DNA from: Geoglobus sp. UBA235
GTDB lineage: Archaea > Halobacteriota > Archaeoglobi > Archaeoglobales > Archaeoglobaceae
DNA length: 64,000 nucleotides
Direction of reading: 5' to 3'
NCBI GenBank assembly: GCA_002494725.1
Contig: DACG01000032.1
Location: 1 to 64,000 of the forward strand
Part shown: positions 15,180 through 24,035 of the stretch, in pieces
How positions within the stretch are numbered: position 1 is the stretch's first letter
Layout: the number at the start of each line of letters is the position of its first letter
Translations under genes and position numbers: made by a program
Notes under the pieces: model-generated
What the model was told of the DNA's origin: nothing
What the model saw: the letters and a program-made list of their open reading frames with translations, nothing else
Database searches by the model: none

Positions 15180-17872
15180 ACGTAACAAGAAGGGATTTTG
15201 TTAAGCTATGTGCCTTTGGAGCGATTTCCACAGGGATTGCAAGCAGATACTTCCGGGTTGCATCTTCAAAGAGCTCTGGAAGTGATGAGATAAAGCTGGT
15301 CAGATCGACGTGCTCTCCAAACTGTACAGGGGCATGCGCATACCATGCGATGGTCTACAAGGGAAGAATCACGTCACTAATCCAAGCAGCAGATTATCCG
15401 GAACCAGAGTACAATCCCAGGGGGTGTCTGAAAGGACAGTCAATGGTAAACCTGATATATGGGCCCGACAGACTGAAGAAGCCCCTTATAAGAGTTGGAG
15501 AGAGGGGAGAGGGGAAATTCAAGGCTGTAAGCTGGGATGAAGCTCTGGACTATGCAGCAGATAAATTGGCAGAGATAATGAAAAAGTATGGGCCTGAGAG
15601 CATAGCACTTTCCATCCAAGTTCCGGGGACAGGCTATGTGCATAAGGGGGCAGCAATAAGGCTCGCAAGCATGTTCGGGTGGAGCGTTCTTCATGGGTAC
15701 ACGATGAATGGAGATCTTCCGGCTTTCTGGTCTCAGACCTTTGGCGTTCAGACTGAGGAGTTTGAGTCTCTTGAATGGATTAATTCGAAATACATCGCCA
15801 TTTTTGGTTCGAATCTCCTTGTCACAAGGCTGCCAGATGCAAAATTCCTGAGCATAGCTAAGGAAAAGGGAGCCAAGGTAATAATGGTTGACATGAACTT
15901 TACTCCAACTGCTGCCAAGGCTGATGAATGGATTCAAATAAACCCATCAACAGATGCTGCTCTTGCTCTTGGCATTGTCAACGTCATCATAGAGCAGAAG
16001 CTGTATGATGAGGATTTTATAAAAACGTACACCGATATGCCACTGCTTGTGAGACTTGACAATAACAAAAGATTGAGAGCTTATGAGGTTAAAGATCTTA
16101 AAGATGAGGCTGAAAGACTAAAAAAGGAGATTCCTGAATACAGGGATCTGTTTGTGGTCTATGACATCAACAAAGGTGGATTCAAGATAGTTAACCCTGA
16201 ATCCCTTGAAAGAGATTTTGAACCTGCACTCGAGGGAGAATTCGAAGTTGAACTGATTGATGGAAAAAGAGTAAAGGTAAAACCAGTTTTCCAGCTTGTA
16301 AAGGAGCTTGTGACAGAAGACTACACACCAGAGAAGGTTGCTGAAATAATAACTCCTCCTGAAAGAGATAAAACAGAGTACACTCACATGATAAGGAGAA
16401 TAGCCTGGGAAATGGCAACAACCAAACCACTTCACATAGTATACGGGGCGAGCAACTACCAGTGGTTCCATGGAGATCTCAAGGGGAGAGCCCTTTCACT
16501 GATTGTTGCTTTGACAGGAAACATAGGAAAGCCCGGAGCCGGAATATCCACCTACGCAGGACAGTTCAAGATAAGATGGCCTCTGGGTATGTGGTGGCTG
16601 TTCAAGGGGAGAAAGCCCAACTGGGTAACTTACCTGCTGTGGATGAACAGAGAATACAGGCAGAGTGAGGAATTCAAAAAATACAATCGAGAAACACCGT
16701 ATCCAGAGAATGATGTTAAGGCCTTTGTCTTTGGGTGGAACAATCCATTTGATCAGCATAACATGGCAAACAGGCTGAAGGAGATGGCAAAGTCAGGTGA
16801 ACTCGAATTCATACTTGCAATTGATTTTCAGGCCACTACATCAACAAAATGGGCTGATGTGGTTCTTCCGGGAGTTGCTTGGTATGAGAAGTGGGAGCTG
16901 ACTGCAACAATTCTTCATCCATACGTTCAGATGCAACAACCTGCAATTGAACCTCTTTTCGAATGCATGCAGGAGATCTGGATATTCAAGGAACTGGCGA
17001 AAAAACTGGTTGAAAGATGGAATGATGAGGAGCTTAAAGCTCAGATTGCAGATTTCTATCCGGATTCAGCACTCTTTATAAGGGAAGAGGAAGCAAGAAA
17101 GAACGGTTCTTGGAGCTTGAAGCTTGCAAGAGAGATTGCTGACGAAGCCTCTTTAAAGGCAACCGAACTCATGCTTGGAAAGCATGATCTGACAAAGGAG
17201 ATAACTCTTGACAGACTCCTCAAAGAGGGTGCTGTGAGGCTGAACATAAACGCACCCAAGAACAGGCAAATACCTTTCTGGGAGCAGATTCACGAGAAAA
17301 AGCCATTTCCACCACCTTCGTTCCCCGCTTCACTGGCAAAAACAGCCAGATTTGTTAAATCTGGTAGAATAGAGTTCTACAAGGAAGAAGATGTATTCAT
17401 AGACTTTGGAGAGACCCTTCCAGTTCATAAGGAGCCGTTTATCGACACAGAATATAGGGTAAATCCGGAGGCCAAGAACAAATACAGGTACGCGTTCATA
17501 ACCAGAAATGCCCTGTACAGAGTACACTCCACTCACAGCAACAACATAACAATGCTTGAACTTCAGGATTTCAGACCGAGAGTATGGATGAATCCAAAAA
17601 CAGCTCAGGAAAAGGGGATAAAACCGGGAGATCTCGTAGAAGTCTACAATGATAGAGGAAAAGTCAAGGGATATGCTGTTCTGGATCCAGGAATACATCC
17701 CAGCGTCATAATCTTCGAGCAGGGATGGTGGAGCAGGTATCTGAGGGGTGACTCCTACAACACACTCACCTATCCATGGGTCAAGGCTGTACATCTTGCC
17801 TACTTTGTTCCGGGCATATGGGAGCCAACCACAGTCTGGAATGAATGTGCATGCGATGTTAGGAAGGTGTGA
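15176..17872 (+). CDS. Tat-exported molybdopterin oxidoreductase, catalytic subunit (DMSO-reductase type II-like)
   Basis: The 898-residue protein begins with a twin-arginine signal (TRRDFVKLCAFGAISTGIAS), so it acts outside the membrane. Four cysteines C46, C50, C54 and C84 bind a [4Fe-4S] cluster (CSPNCTGAC, GCLKGQ). The region GDLPAFWSQTFG then EWINSKYIAIFGSNLLVTR aligns with the NarG region that supplies the Asp ligand of molybdenum, here Asp180. KTYTDMPLLVRLDNN is typical of nitrate, selenate, chlorate and perchlorate reductase relatives. The C-terminal molydopterin-binding domain starts near residue 770 (HSTHSNNITMLELQDFRPRV). The physiological substrate is not decidable: an oxyanion reductase is favoured. 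It is followed 11 bases later by its Fe-S subunit. Confidence 0.9.
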   Translation: MNVTRRDFVKLCAFGAISTGIASRYFRVASSKSSGSDEIKLVRSTCSPNCTGACAYHAMVYKGRITSLIQAADYPEPEYNPRGCLKGQSMVNLIYGPDRLKKPLIRVGERGEGKFKAVSWDEALDYAADKLAEIMKKYGPESIALSIQVPGTGYVHKGAAIRLASMFGWSVLHGYTMNGDLPAFWSQTFGVQTEEFESLEWINSKYIAIFGSNLLVTRLPDAKFLSIAKEKGAKVIMVDMNFTPTAAKADEWIQINPSTDAALALGIVNVIIEQKLYDEDFIKTYTDMPLLVRLDNNKRLRAYEVKDLKDEAERLKKEIPEYRDLFVVYDINKGGFKIVNPESLERDFEPALEGEFEVELIDGKRVKVKPVFQLVKELVTEDYTPEKVAEIITPPERDKTEYTHMIRRIAWEMATTKPLHIVYGASNYQWFHGDLKGRALSLIVALTGNIGKPGAGISTYAGQFKIRWPLGMWWLFKGRKPNWVTYLLWMNREYRQSEEFKKYNRETPYPENDVKAFVFGWNNPFDQHNMANRLKEMAKSGELEFILAIDFQATTSTKWADVVLPGVAWYEKWELTATILHPYVQMQQPAIEPLFECMQEIWIFKELAKKLVERWNDEELKAQIADFYPDSALFIREEEARKNGSWSLKLAREIADEASLKATELMLGKHDLTKEITLDRLLKEGAVRLNINAPKNRQIPFWEQIHEKKPFPPPSFPASLAKTARFVKSGRIEFYKEEDVFIDFGETLPVHKEPFIDTEYRVNPEAKNKYRYAFITRNALYRVHSTHSNNITMLELQDFRPRVWMNPKTAQEKGIKPGDLVEVYNDRGKVKGYAVLDPGIHPSVIIFEQGWWSRYLRGDSYNTLTYPWVKAVHLAYFVPGIWEPTTVWNECACDVRKV

Positions 17873-17883
17873 GGTGATTGCAG

Positions 17884-18633
17884 ATGGTCAGATATGGAAT
17901 GATTATTGATCTCAACCGATGCATTGGATGCAGAAGCTGTGCGGTTGTCTGCAAGATCGTTAATTCCCAGCCTCCAGGCACTTGGTGGCAGAGGGTTGAG
18001 ACTGTCGGGTCCAATGAGCATATGGTTCCTGTAGGTGAGTATCCAAACCTCTCAGAGGTATTTCTGCCCATACCATGCATGCACTGTGAAAATGCACCCT
18101 GTGTAGACGTGTGTCCTGTTGGAGCAACGTGGCAGAGGGAGGATGGACTTGTGCTTGTGGATTTTGAGAGATGCATAGGATGCAGATACTGCATCACAGC
18201 CTGCCCATATGGTGTGAGACAGTTCAACTGGCAGGATCCAGATGAGAACTTCAAACAGGGGTTTGAAAGATCTGGGTTTGAAGAAAACTGGTTTGCGGAG
18301 GGTGATTACAAATACGGGTATCCTAAGGATCACAGAACTGATGATGGAAGGCTTGTCTACACAAAAACGAGACCAAGGGGAGTGGTAGAAAAGTGCACAT
18401 TCTGTGTGCAGTTTGTTGATCAAGGAATTGCGCCGGCATGTGTCAGGGGCTGTCCTGGAAATGCAAGAATTTTCGGAGATCTTGATGATCCCGGCAGTGA
18501 GATATCAAAAACTCTCAAAGATAGAGCTGCGTTCAGACTCCTTGAAGAGCTTGGAACTGAACCCAAGGTATTTTACATCCCTCCTGCCAGAAAGGAGGGC
18601 AGAGGAGGTGTGAGATATGGGGAGAAAATATGA
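17884..18633 (+). CDS. four-cluster [4Fe-4S] electron-transfer subunit
   Basis: The 249-residue subunit is of the DmsB/NrfC/PhsB type. Four cysteine groups are visible: CIGCRSCAVVCK near the start, CMHCENAPCVDVCPVGA, CIGCRYCITACPYG, and CTFC with CVRGCPGNA. They bind four [4Fe-4S] clusters that carry electrons between the membrane anchor and the molybdenum subunit. No signal peptide is present, so it is probably exported in complex with the Tat-tagged catalytic subunit. ATG 17884 was chosen because GAGGTGAT at 17871-17878 lies five bases before it; a TTG two codons earlier overlaps that site. The last 17 bases overlap the NrfD-like gene. Confidence 0.93.
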   Translation: MVRYGMIIDLNRCIGCRSCAVVCKIVNSQPPGTWWQRVETVGSNEHMVPVGEYPNLSEVFLPIPCMHCENAPCVDVCPVGATWQREDGLVLVDFERCIGCRYCITACPYGVRQFNWQDPDENFKQGFERSGFEENWFAEGDYKYGYPKDHRTDDGRLVYTKTRPRGVVEKCTFCVQFVDQGIAPACVRGCPGNARIFGDLDDPGSEISKTLKDRAAFRLLEELGTEPKVFYIPPARKEGRGGVRYGEKI

Positions 18634-19882
18634 TCTCGCAATGGGGATTCTTGCGGTACTTGCACTCATTGGTGTAGCAGCGTTCATATATCAATTTCAG
18701 AAAGGTCTGATACTGACAAACATGAGAAATCCGTTTTCATGGGGGATCTACATAGCAATGTGGGCTTTCTACGTTGGTACAGCTGCTGGTGGGCTTGTTG
18801 TCTCTTCGGCAATCAACATCTTCGGGGTAAAGCAGCTAAAACCAATAGCTCCTGTAGCCTCACTTTCAGCCTTCATATTTGCTGTTGCGGCAATGATCAT
18901 GATTCTCCCGGACATAGGAAGACCTGAAAGGGTATTCTACATGTTCATTTACCCAAATCCAAAGTCACTTCTTCCATGGGACTTCCTGGTACTCTCGGTA
19001 TATGCAGTGCTTTCAGCAGTGTATACATATGTCCAGCTTCAACCCAAAATAGCTGAAAGGGGTATCTCATTGCCATTCGGGAAGACGATAATGAAAAAGG
19101 GAGACCTAACGCCTGCAGAGCTCGAAAATCTCAGAGTAAAGTCAGAACGCAGGGCAAAAGCTCTTGCACCAATTGCACTGCCATTTGCCATACTCATCCA
19201 CACGGTCACTGCGTGGGTTCTTGCAACCCAGCTATCAAGGCCATGGTGGTATGGTGGTTTGCTCGCTCCAACTTTCATTGCTGCTGCACTGACTGCAGGG
19301 CCTGCTGTGGTTATACTTGCATCACTGGTTGTGTATGGGCTCAGAGAAGATTTAAAGCCAACATACAGGCTTCTTGCGAAGGTATCGGCGTTTTCTGCAG
19401 TTGCTCTGCTCTTCATGTACTATAATGACTTCTTCATAAGACAGTGGTGGGATGCGGGTAGAGAGTATGATGCCCTGATGCTTGTGCTCAGGGACTATCT
19501 GCATATCCATGCAGTTGAGGCTGTGTTCCTCATAGCAGGAATTGTTATACTTGCCAAAAAGTACGACACAGTCTCAGGACTGGTTGCAGGGAGCATTGCT
19601 GTAAATGTGGGAATACTGGCTCACAGGTATTTGCTGATTCCCCCAGCCTACAACCTGATACCTCTCAGAGTTCCTGTGGTGATGGCCGGTGAATCATTTG
19701 AATGGCAGTACCCCATTGCTGTTGGAGAGGTGAGAGGGACTCTTCTCAATCCGGAACCCGTCTTTGTTAGCTACTGGAACTACATCCCTTCAGCTGTTGA
19801 AATGGCAATAACCGTCGGAGTGTTTGCTCTGATATCCTTTGTTTTTCTGGCACTTATGAAGGCACTGCCAGTGAGGGAGTGA
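18617..19882 (+). CDS. NrfD/PsrC-like membrane anchor subunit
   Basis: A 421-residue protein with about ten membrane segments of the polysulfide-reductase NrfD family: NPFSWGIYIAMWAFYVGTAA near 35-55 is the family hallmark (quinone-site region), then LPDIGRPERVFYMFIYPNPK and HTVTAWVLATQLSRPWWYGG. It should oxidise menaquinol and pass electrons to the Fe-S subunit. A charged cytoplasmic loop (about 155-180, GDLTPAELENLRVKSERR) is visible. Its gene overlaps the Fe-S gene by 17 bases and the chaperone gene begins one base after its stop. Confidence 0.9.
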   Translation: MGRKYDLAMGILAVLALIGVAAFIYQFQKGLILTNMRNPFSWGIYIAMWAFYVGTAAGGLVVSSAINIFGVKQLKPIAPVASLSAFIFAVAAMIMILPDIGRPERVFYMFIYPNPKSLLPWDFLVLSVYAVLSAVYTYVQLQPKIAERGISLPFGKTIMKKGDLTPAELENLRVKSERRAKALAPIALPFAILIHTVTAWVLATQLSRPWWYGGLLAPTFIAAALTAGPAVVILASLVVYGLREDLKPTYRLLAKVSAFSAVALLFMYYNDFFIRQWWDAGREYDALMLVLRDYLHIHAVEAVFLIAGIVILAKKYDTVSGLVAGSIAVNVGILAHRYLLIPPAYNLIPLRVPVVMAGESFEWQYPIAVGEVRGTLLNPEPVFVSYWNYIPSAVEMAITVGVFALISFVFLALMKALPVRE

Positions 19883-19883
19883 G

Positions 19884-20381
19884 ATGGAAAAAAGGTTCAG
19901 ATTTTTTTCCCTCATTTTTTCATATCCCTCAGAAAAAATCCTTGAAGAGCTTGAATCCCTTTCCCGAGAGATACCGGAGTATTCAAAGATTGTTGAAATG
20001 CTGAAAACCCACACTCTCGAAGAGCTGCAAACAGAGTATACAAGGCTGTTTATAACCGACCATCCAACTCTTACTTGCCCGCCCTATGAGTCATACTACA
20101 GAGAGGGATCCGTGTATGGTAATGCGAGTGTTGAGGTGAGAGAGATTTATGAAAGCCACGGACTGGAGTACAACTTTGAAGGTGAGCCACCGGATCATAT
20201 AAGCGTTGAACTTGAATTTATTGCCCTCACAGGAGACAGAGAATTTTTAAACAGAATGAAAGAATGGGTGTTTTATTTCGCAGATAAGGTTAAAGAAAGC
20301 TCTGAAATTTATGGGCTTTCTGCAGAGGAACTGAAAAGGTTAATAGAGGATACTTTAAGCTTTTGTGAACATTCTGAATAG
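19884..20381 (+). CDS. TorD/DmsD-like chaperone for the molybdoenzyme
   Basis: The 165-residue all-helical protein has the TorD-family core: LQTEYTRLFI, then TCPPYESYYREGSVYG, VREIYESHGLEYN and PPDHISVELEFI. Such proteins bind the Tat signal of the catalytic subunit and hold it until the molybdopterin cofactor is inserted. The position as last gene of the operon, one base after the membrane subunit, agrees. It is shorter than bacterial TorD (about 200) but in the archaeal range. Confidence 0.88.
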   Translation: MEKRFRFFSLIFSYPSEKILEELESLSREIPEYSKIVEMLKTHTLEELQTEYTRLFITDHPTLTCPPYESYYREGSVYGNASVEVREIYESHGLEYNFEGEPPDHISVELEFIALTGDREFLNRMKEWVFYFADKVKESSEIYGLSAEELKRLIEDTLSFCEHSE

Positions 20382-20393
20382 TTCTAAGGATTC

Positions 20394-21773
20394 TCAGGAT
20401 ACTTCTTTAACAAACCTGCTCATGCCTATTCTCAGCACATCTGTCACAAGGGCATCCTGAATGAACTCTTCCCTGTAGTCTGGGCCGTGAATTATGGCAA
20501 ATCCAAGGGAATCCTCAGCATTAAGTCCACCATGCCCTCCTCTGTAGTCTGAAATCTGGAATTCATATCCTTCTTTTGCTGTAACAATAAAATCTCCACT
20601 TCTCATGCTTTTAATGAGACCTGTCACTCTTTCAACGGCTTTTGGATAGTTATCTCCAAATTCGTATTCCTGGATTCTGCAGACTGCGTCCTTATCACAC
20701 AAAACAACCTCATGATTTTCTTTCCAGAAAATGAACTCGACTGCACTGTTATCTATTAAAAAATCATTAACTCTCTGTCTTATACCAGTATCGAGAACAT
20801 ATATATGTGCCATTCTCGGACCGCTGGGTGCGACAACGACCTGAGCTTTTCTGCCAACCCTTGTTTCATATTCATGAGGGTCTATTCTCGTGAATGCATT
20901 TATTTCCTGCTCCTCCATTTCAGCTGAGAGACTGACATGGTACTGCTTTCCATCTCCAAGTCTGCTCTGGCCATGATCTGTTGTGATGTTGATATAAAGT
21001 TCATGGTCTTTTAGAGCTTTCAGAATTTTTCCGATCTCTTCATCTGCATCTCTCATAGCATCCTCGAATGAATCATAGATGTATGGTTTACCATGTTCAC
21101 CTTCGACAGTTTCAGGACCGTAAATATGACTTGCGGCATCTGTCTCCATGAACCAGAAAATTCCAAAGTTGTATCCTGCTCTAACTGCTTTCACAACATT
21201 TCCTGCAACAATTTCATGCTGAAGTATGTGAAATGGAAATATTTTAAGAATAAATTTTTTTAAAATGCTTGATTTTTTGATAGACTGATGCGCGGAGAAT
21301 TTTCTCAGTAAAAAGAGCTTTTTAGGAACTGGAATATTCCTATCAGCTCCCGGAAAAATGAAACTCATTTTAAGGTCAGCTCCTTTCCTTATTAGGTCTG
21401 CACTGAAAGTTCTGAATCCCAGTCTTTTTGCTCTGTGAAACCAGGTCTCAGAAGTTAAATGCCTGTCGTTAAGGTTTGTTTTAGCATCAATCCAGTTATC
21501 AGGCATTGTTAGCTCGAAATCATACCCTATGTACTCGTTCATTTCTCTGTCAAACCATGCCTGACCGACTATTCCATGCTCTGAAGGGAATGAGGATGTT
21601 GCAATTGATGCATGTCCTGTGACGGTTGCTGATGGAAAGGAGGAAATACAGTTTTCAACATTCACAGCTTCCTTTGAAAGCTCCTCAATTACAGGAAGCT
21701 TTCCTTTTTTCATCAATCTGTCAAAGGTATCTTTTCTCACTCCATCAATAACTGCAGTAAGCATCACTTTCAT
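20394..21773 (-). CDS. AlkP-superfamily phosphodiesterase/nucleotide pyrophosphatase
   Basis: The 459-residue protein has the alkaline-phosphatase fold: TAVIDGVRKDTFDRLMKKGK with the first metal Asp, SSFPSATVTGHASIATSSFP with the nucleophile Thr, PSEHGIVGQAWF, and the later metal sites TTDHGQSRLGDGKQYH and GGHGGLNAEDS. It resembles type I phosphodiesterases and phosphonoacetate hydrolase-like enzymes; the natural substrate is unknown. No signal peptide is evident, so it is probably cytoplasmic. It directly abuts the DUF554 gene (21773/21774), suggesting cotranscription, and converges on the reductase operon with 12 bases between stops. Confidence 0.85.
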   Translation of the reverse strand: MKVMLTAVIDGVRKDTFDRLMKKGKLPVIEELSKEAVNVENCISSFPSATVTGHASIATSSFPSEHGIVGQAWFDREMNEYIGYDFELTMPDNWIDAKTNLNDRHLTSETWFHRAKRLGFRTFSADLIRKGADLKMSFIFPGADRNIPVPKKLFLLRKFSAHQSIKKSSILKKFILKIFPFHILQHEIVAGNVVKAVRAGYNFGIFWFMETDAASHIYGPETVEGEHGKPYIYDSFEDAMRDADEEIGKILKALKDHELYINITTDHGQSRLGDGKQYHVSLSAEMEEQEINAFTRIDPHEYETRVGRKAQVVVAPSGPRMAHIYVLDTGIRQRVNDFLIDNSAVEFIFWKENHEVVLCDKDAVCRIQEYEFGDNYPKAVERVTGLIKSMRSGDFIVTAKEGYEFQISDYRGGHGGLNAEDSLGFAIIHGPDYREEFIQDALVTDVLRIGMSRFVKEVS

Positions 21774-22463
21774 TTATATCATCCCTGATATTGCTGATAG
21801 AAGCATCATGTAAATTGGTAGAAAAAGAAACGATGGGAGCATATCTCCCGGCTTCAGCTCTGCGATTTTCATCAGGTTCAGCCCTATTGCAGCAATCATC
21901 ACACCACCAAGTGATGTGATCTCGGCAACTGCATTTACGGTTGCATGAGCCTTGACTGCCGATGCACCGAAGTAAAAAAACGACTGATATAGCAGAACAG
22001 GGAGAGCAGAGAACAGAACACCTATGCCAAGAGTAGAGGAGAGCACGATCGATGCGATTCCATCGAGAATTGATTTTGTCAGAAGAACTGATACATCTCC
22101 TGTCAGAGCTTCCTGAACAGGACCAATCACTGCCATTGATCCCACACAGAACAAAAGTGTTCCGCTCACAAAACCCTCTGCAAACCTCGATCCCTGAAAT
22201 CTCCTCTCAATCCTCACACCAAATCTCTCAAGCCTTCTCTCAATTCCGATTGCATGCCCTGTAATGGAACCTGTCAGAAGTGACAGGGTTATCAGAGCAA
22301 AGTTTGAGGTTTCGAATGCCATGTCAAGGCCTATGACAAACACAACCAGACCCATAACTTTCATCATGTAATTCTTCAGACTCTCATTCATTCTTCTTCC
22401 TGCAAAATATCCCAAGAGGCTCATCATGACTATGGACAGGGCATTCATTACCGTTCCATGCAT
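21774..22463 (-). CDS. DUF554-family membrane protein
   Basis: The 229-residue protein has about seven membrane segments and the DUF554 pattern: GTVMNALSIVMMSLLGYFAG at the start, MMKVMGLVVFVIGLDMA, TGHAIGIERRLERFG, GSMAVIGPVQEALTGD, and SILDGIASIVLSSTLGIG. The family (YdfK-like) is a putative transporter with no established substrate. The start ATG at 22463 and the stop directly before the AlkP gene suggest a two-gene operon. Confidence 0.85.
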   Translation of the reverse strand: MHGTVMNALSIVMMSLLGYFAGRRMNESLKNYMMKVMGLVVFVIGLDMAFETSNFALITLSLLTGSITGHAIGIERRLERFGVRIERRFQGSRFAEGFVSGTLLFCVGSMAVIGPVQEALTGDVSVLLTKSILDGIASIVLSSTLGIGVLFSALPVLLYQSFFYFGASAVKAHATVNAVAEITSLGGVMIAAIGLNLMKIAELKPGDMLPSFLFLPIYMMLLSAISGMI

Positions 22464-22484
22464 TGGAAGGCTGTTAGATGGGCG

Positions 22485-23174
22485 CTATAAAAGCTTTAAC
22501 AGTTTCGCAAATCTCTGAGCATCATCAAACATGTGGACATTGTTGAACATTACATAGCACCTTTCAAATTTCTCAACCTCCCTGACCAGCCATTCAAGCT
22601 CCTCATCACTGTACCTGTGCCTGTAGTTGAATCCGTGGAGCCTGAAATACTTCAGATCTCCATGAAGGCTTCTGCCAGCAAACGGATCAACAACATGTAT
22701 TAAATCAAGCTTCTGGCAGATTTCCCTAATCCCATCGTCATTCCAGCCTCTTGGCTCCCAGCAGAAAGTGAAATCCCTCTCAATTGAGCTGAAGAACTCT
22801 CTCATGTTTCTCTTGTTCTCCTCTGTCTCGGCAAACGATTTTGGTGTCTGAAAAACAACGATCCCGGAGCGGAGAATTTCTGCAATTTCTCTGGTTTTCT
22901 CCCAGGCATCAAAAACAGCCTTTACCGGCTTGAAAAATCCTCCATCATCTATATCAAGTCTTGCCTTTCTGTAGGTGGGGGAGGATGGAGGGTGAGTTAT
23001 CACCTGAAAAGCCTTTACAGTGAATTCAAAATCATCTCCAGCAAGCATTCTCCACCTTTCAGCTGTTTCGGGATCAGGTGGTCTGTAAAATGTTTTCTGG
23101 ACTTCCACAACTCTGAAGGTTTTCAAGTATTTCTGCATTGCAACGGGAAAACCGCAGCACCCAACCCTGATCAT
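22485..23174 (-). CDS. DUF72-family protein (YecE-like)
   Basis: The frame encodes a TIM-barrel-like DUF72 protein: IRVGCCGFPVAMQKYLKTFR at the start, EVQKTFYRPPDPETAERWR, FTVKAFQVITHPPSSPTYR, TFCWEPRGWND, LDLIHVVDPFAG, YFRLHGFNYRHRYSDEEL and CYVMFNNVHMFDDAQ at the end. DUF72 has no settled function; relatives have been linked to nuclease-like or sugar-isomerase-like folds. A longer frame is open to 23279, but family homology begins at ATG 23174 (preceded by another ATG at 23177). Confidence 0.85.
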   Translation of the reverse strand: MIRVGCCGFPVAMQKYLKTFRVVEVQKTFYRPPDPETAERWRMLAGDDFEFTVKAFQVITHPPSSPTYRKARLDIDDGGFFKPVKAVFDAWEKTREIAEILRSGIVVFQTPKSFAETEENKRNMREFFSSIERDFTFCWEPRGWNDDGIREICQKLDLIHVVDPFAGRSLHGDLKYFRLHGFNYRHRYSDEELEWLVREVEKFERCYVMFNNVHMFDDAQRFAKLLKLL

Positions 23175-23283
23175 CATTAATTCTTTGGTAATTTTCCGAT
23201 AAAACGGTTTTGGAGAACAGACCGGCTGATTCCTGAAGCTGGTCATCTGGCTTTCACTGAAGTGCTTTGGGCTCATCAAAATG

Positions 23284-23290
23284 TTTAAAA
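23284..23290 (+). promoter_or_regulatory. TATA box for tRNA-Ser
   Basis: TTTAAAA lies about 28 bases before the first base of the mature tRNA, at the expected distance for an archaeal tRNA promoter. Confidence 0.5.
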
Positions 23291-23315
23291 ATTGAGAGAA
23301 AATAGCCAGTTAAAA

Positions 23316-23396
23316 GCCGGGGTTGCCGAGTGGTAAGGCGGTGGCCTGCTAAGCCACTGGGCTCTGCCCGCGTGGGTTCGAATCCCACCCCCGGCG
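23316..23396 (+). tRNA. tRNA-Ser (anticodon GCT)
   Basis: Acceptor GCCGGGG (23316-23322) pairs with CCCCGGC, with discriminator G at 23396. The D arm is GCC..GGC, and the anticodon stem GTGGC/GCCAC encloses loop CTGCTAA with anticodon GCT at 23348-23350. A class II variable arm (GGGC-TCT-GCCC) and a T arm GTGGG-TTCGAAT-CCCAC complete the cloverleaf. The long variable arm fits serine and the anticodon reads AGC/AGU. CCA is not encoded and no intron is present. Confidence 0.97.
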
Positions 23397-23612
23397 TTTG
23401 TTATTCAATGTTGATTATTAGATCTTCAAACTTTTTAATGATAAGTTGATATTATATAAAAAATAAGGTACATATTTATAAATTATCAATGTTTCTCTGG
23501 ATCATTTAGGAGTCTCTAAATTTAAAAAAATTAATATACTAATATACTCTTCTAAAATAAGTGTGAATGTCTTTTGATTTTAGATGTTGATAAAAATTCA
23601 GGGTGGCTAAAA

Positions 23613-23966
23613 ATGGGTTGTGATCATGAGGTCAGAAAACGGGACTGGTTTCGGATGAGTAATGGGGTTGTTAAGTCACATCCAATATGTAAAAAATGCG
23701 GGGCAGTTAAAAACCTATCCTCTGACAAAGGGAGAAAGATAAGTCATTTTATCATTATACTGTCAAAACTAAGAACAAAGTTGATAGATAGAGGATATAA
23801 AATTTCAGATGCGCAAATAAGGCTTATTGTTAGAGATTTGCTTGAGATTGATGGGTTTGATGATGTATGGTCGATAACTTACTCTCAGCAAAGAGATTAT
23901 TTCATAAGAGTAGTTCAAAAACATCTAAGAATCCCCAGATGGGTGATTGAAAGACACTTTCCATAG
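23613..23966 (+). CDS. small zinc-binding-type protein of unknown function
   Basis: A 117-residue protein beginning GCDHEVRKRDWFRMSNG with C-x-H near the start and CKKCG about 25 residues later, so a Cys/His zinc site is likely. The rest is charged and helical (KLRTKLIDRGYKISDAQIRL, SQQRDYFIRVVQKHLRIP). I do not recognise the family. ATG 23613 was chosen because GGGTGG lies six bases before it; a TTG at 23574 would add 13 residues. It lies in AT-rich DNA just downstream of tRNA-Ser, a common place for inserted genes, but no integrase or repeat of the tRNA end is visible. Confidence 0.6.
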   Translation: MGCDHEVRKRDWFRMSNGVVKSHPICKKCGAVKNLSSDKGRKISHFIIILSKLRTKLIDRGYKISDAQIRLIVRDLLEIDGFDDVWSITYSQQRDYFIRVVQKHLRIPRWVIERHFP

Positions 23967-24035
23967 ACATGTAACAAAAAGTAAAACTTAAAAATATTTG
24001 AACTCAAAAATCTAAAAATCATTAAGCTAAATAAT

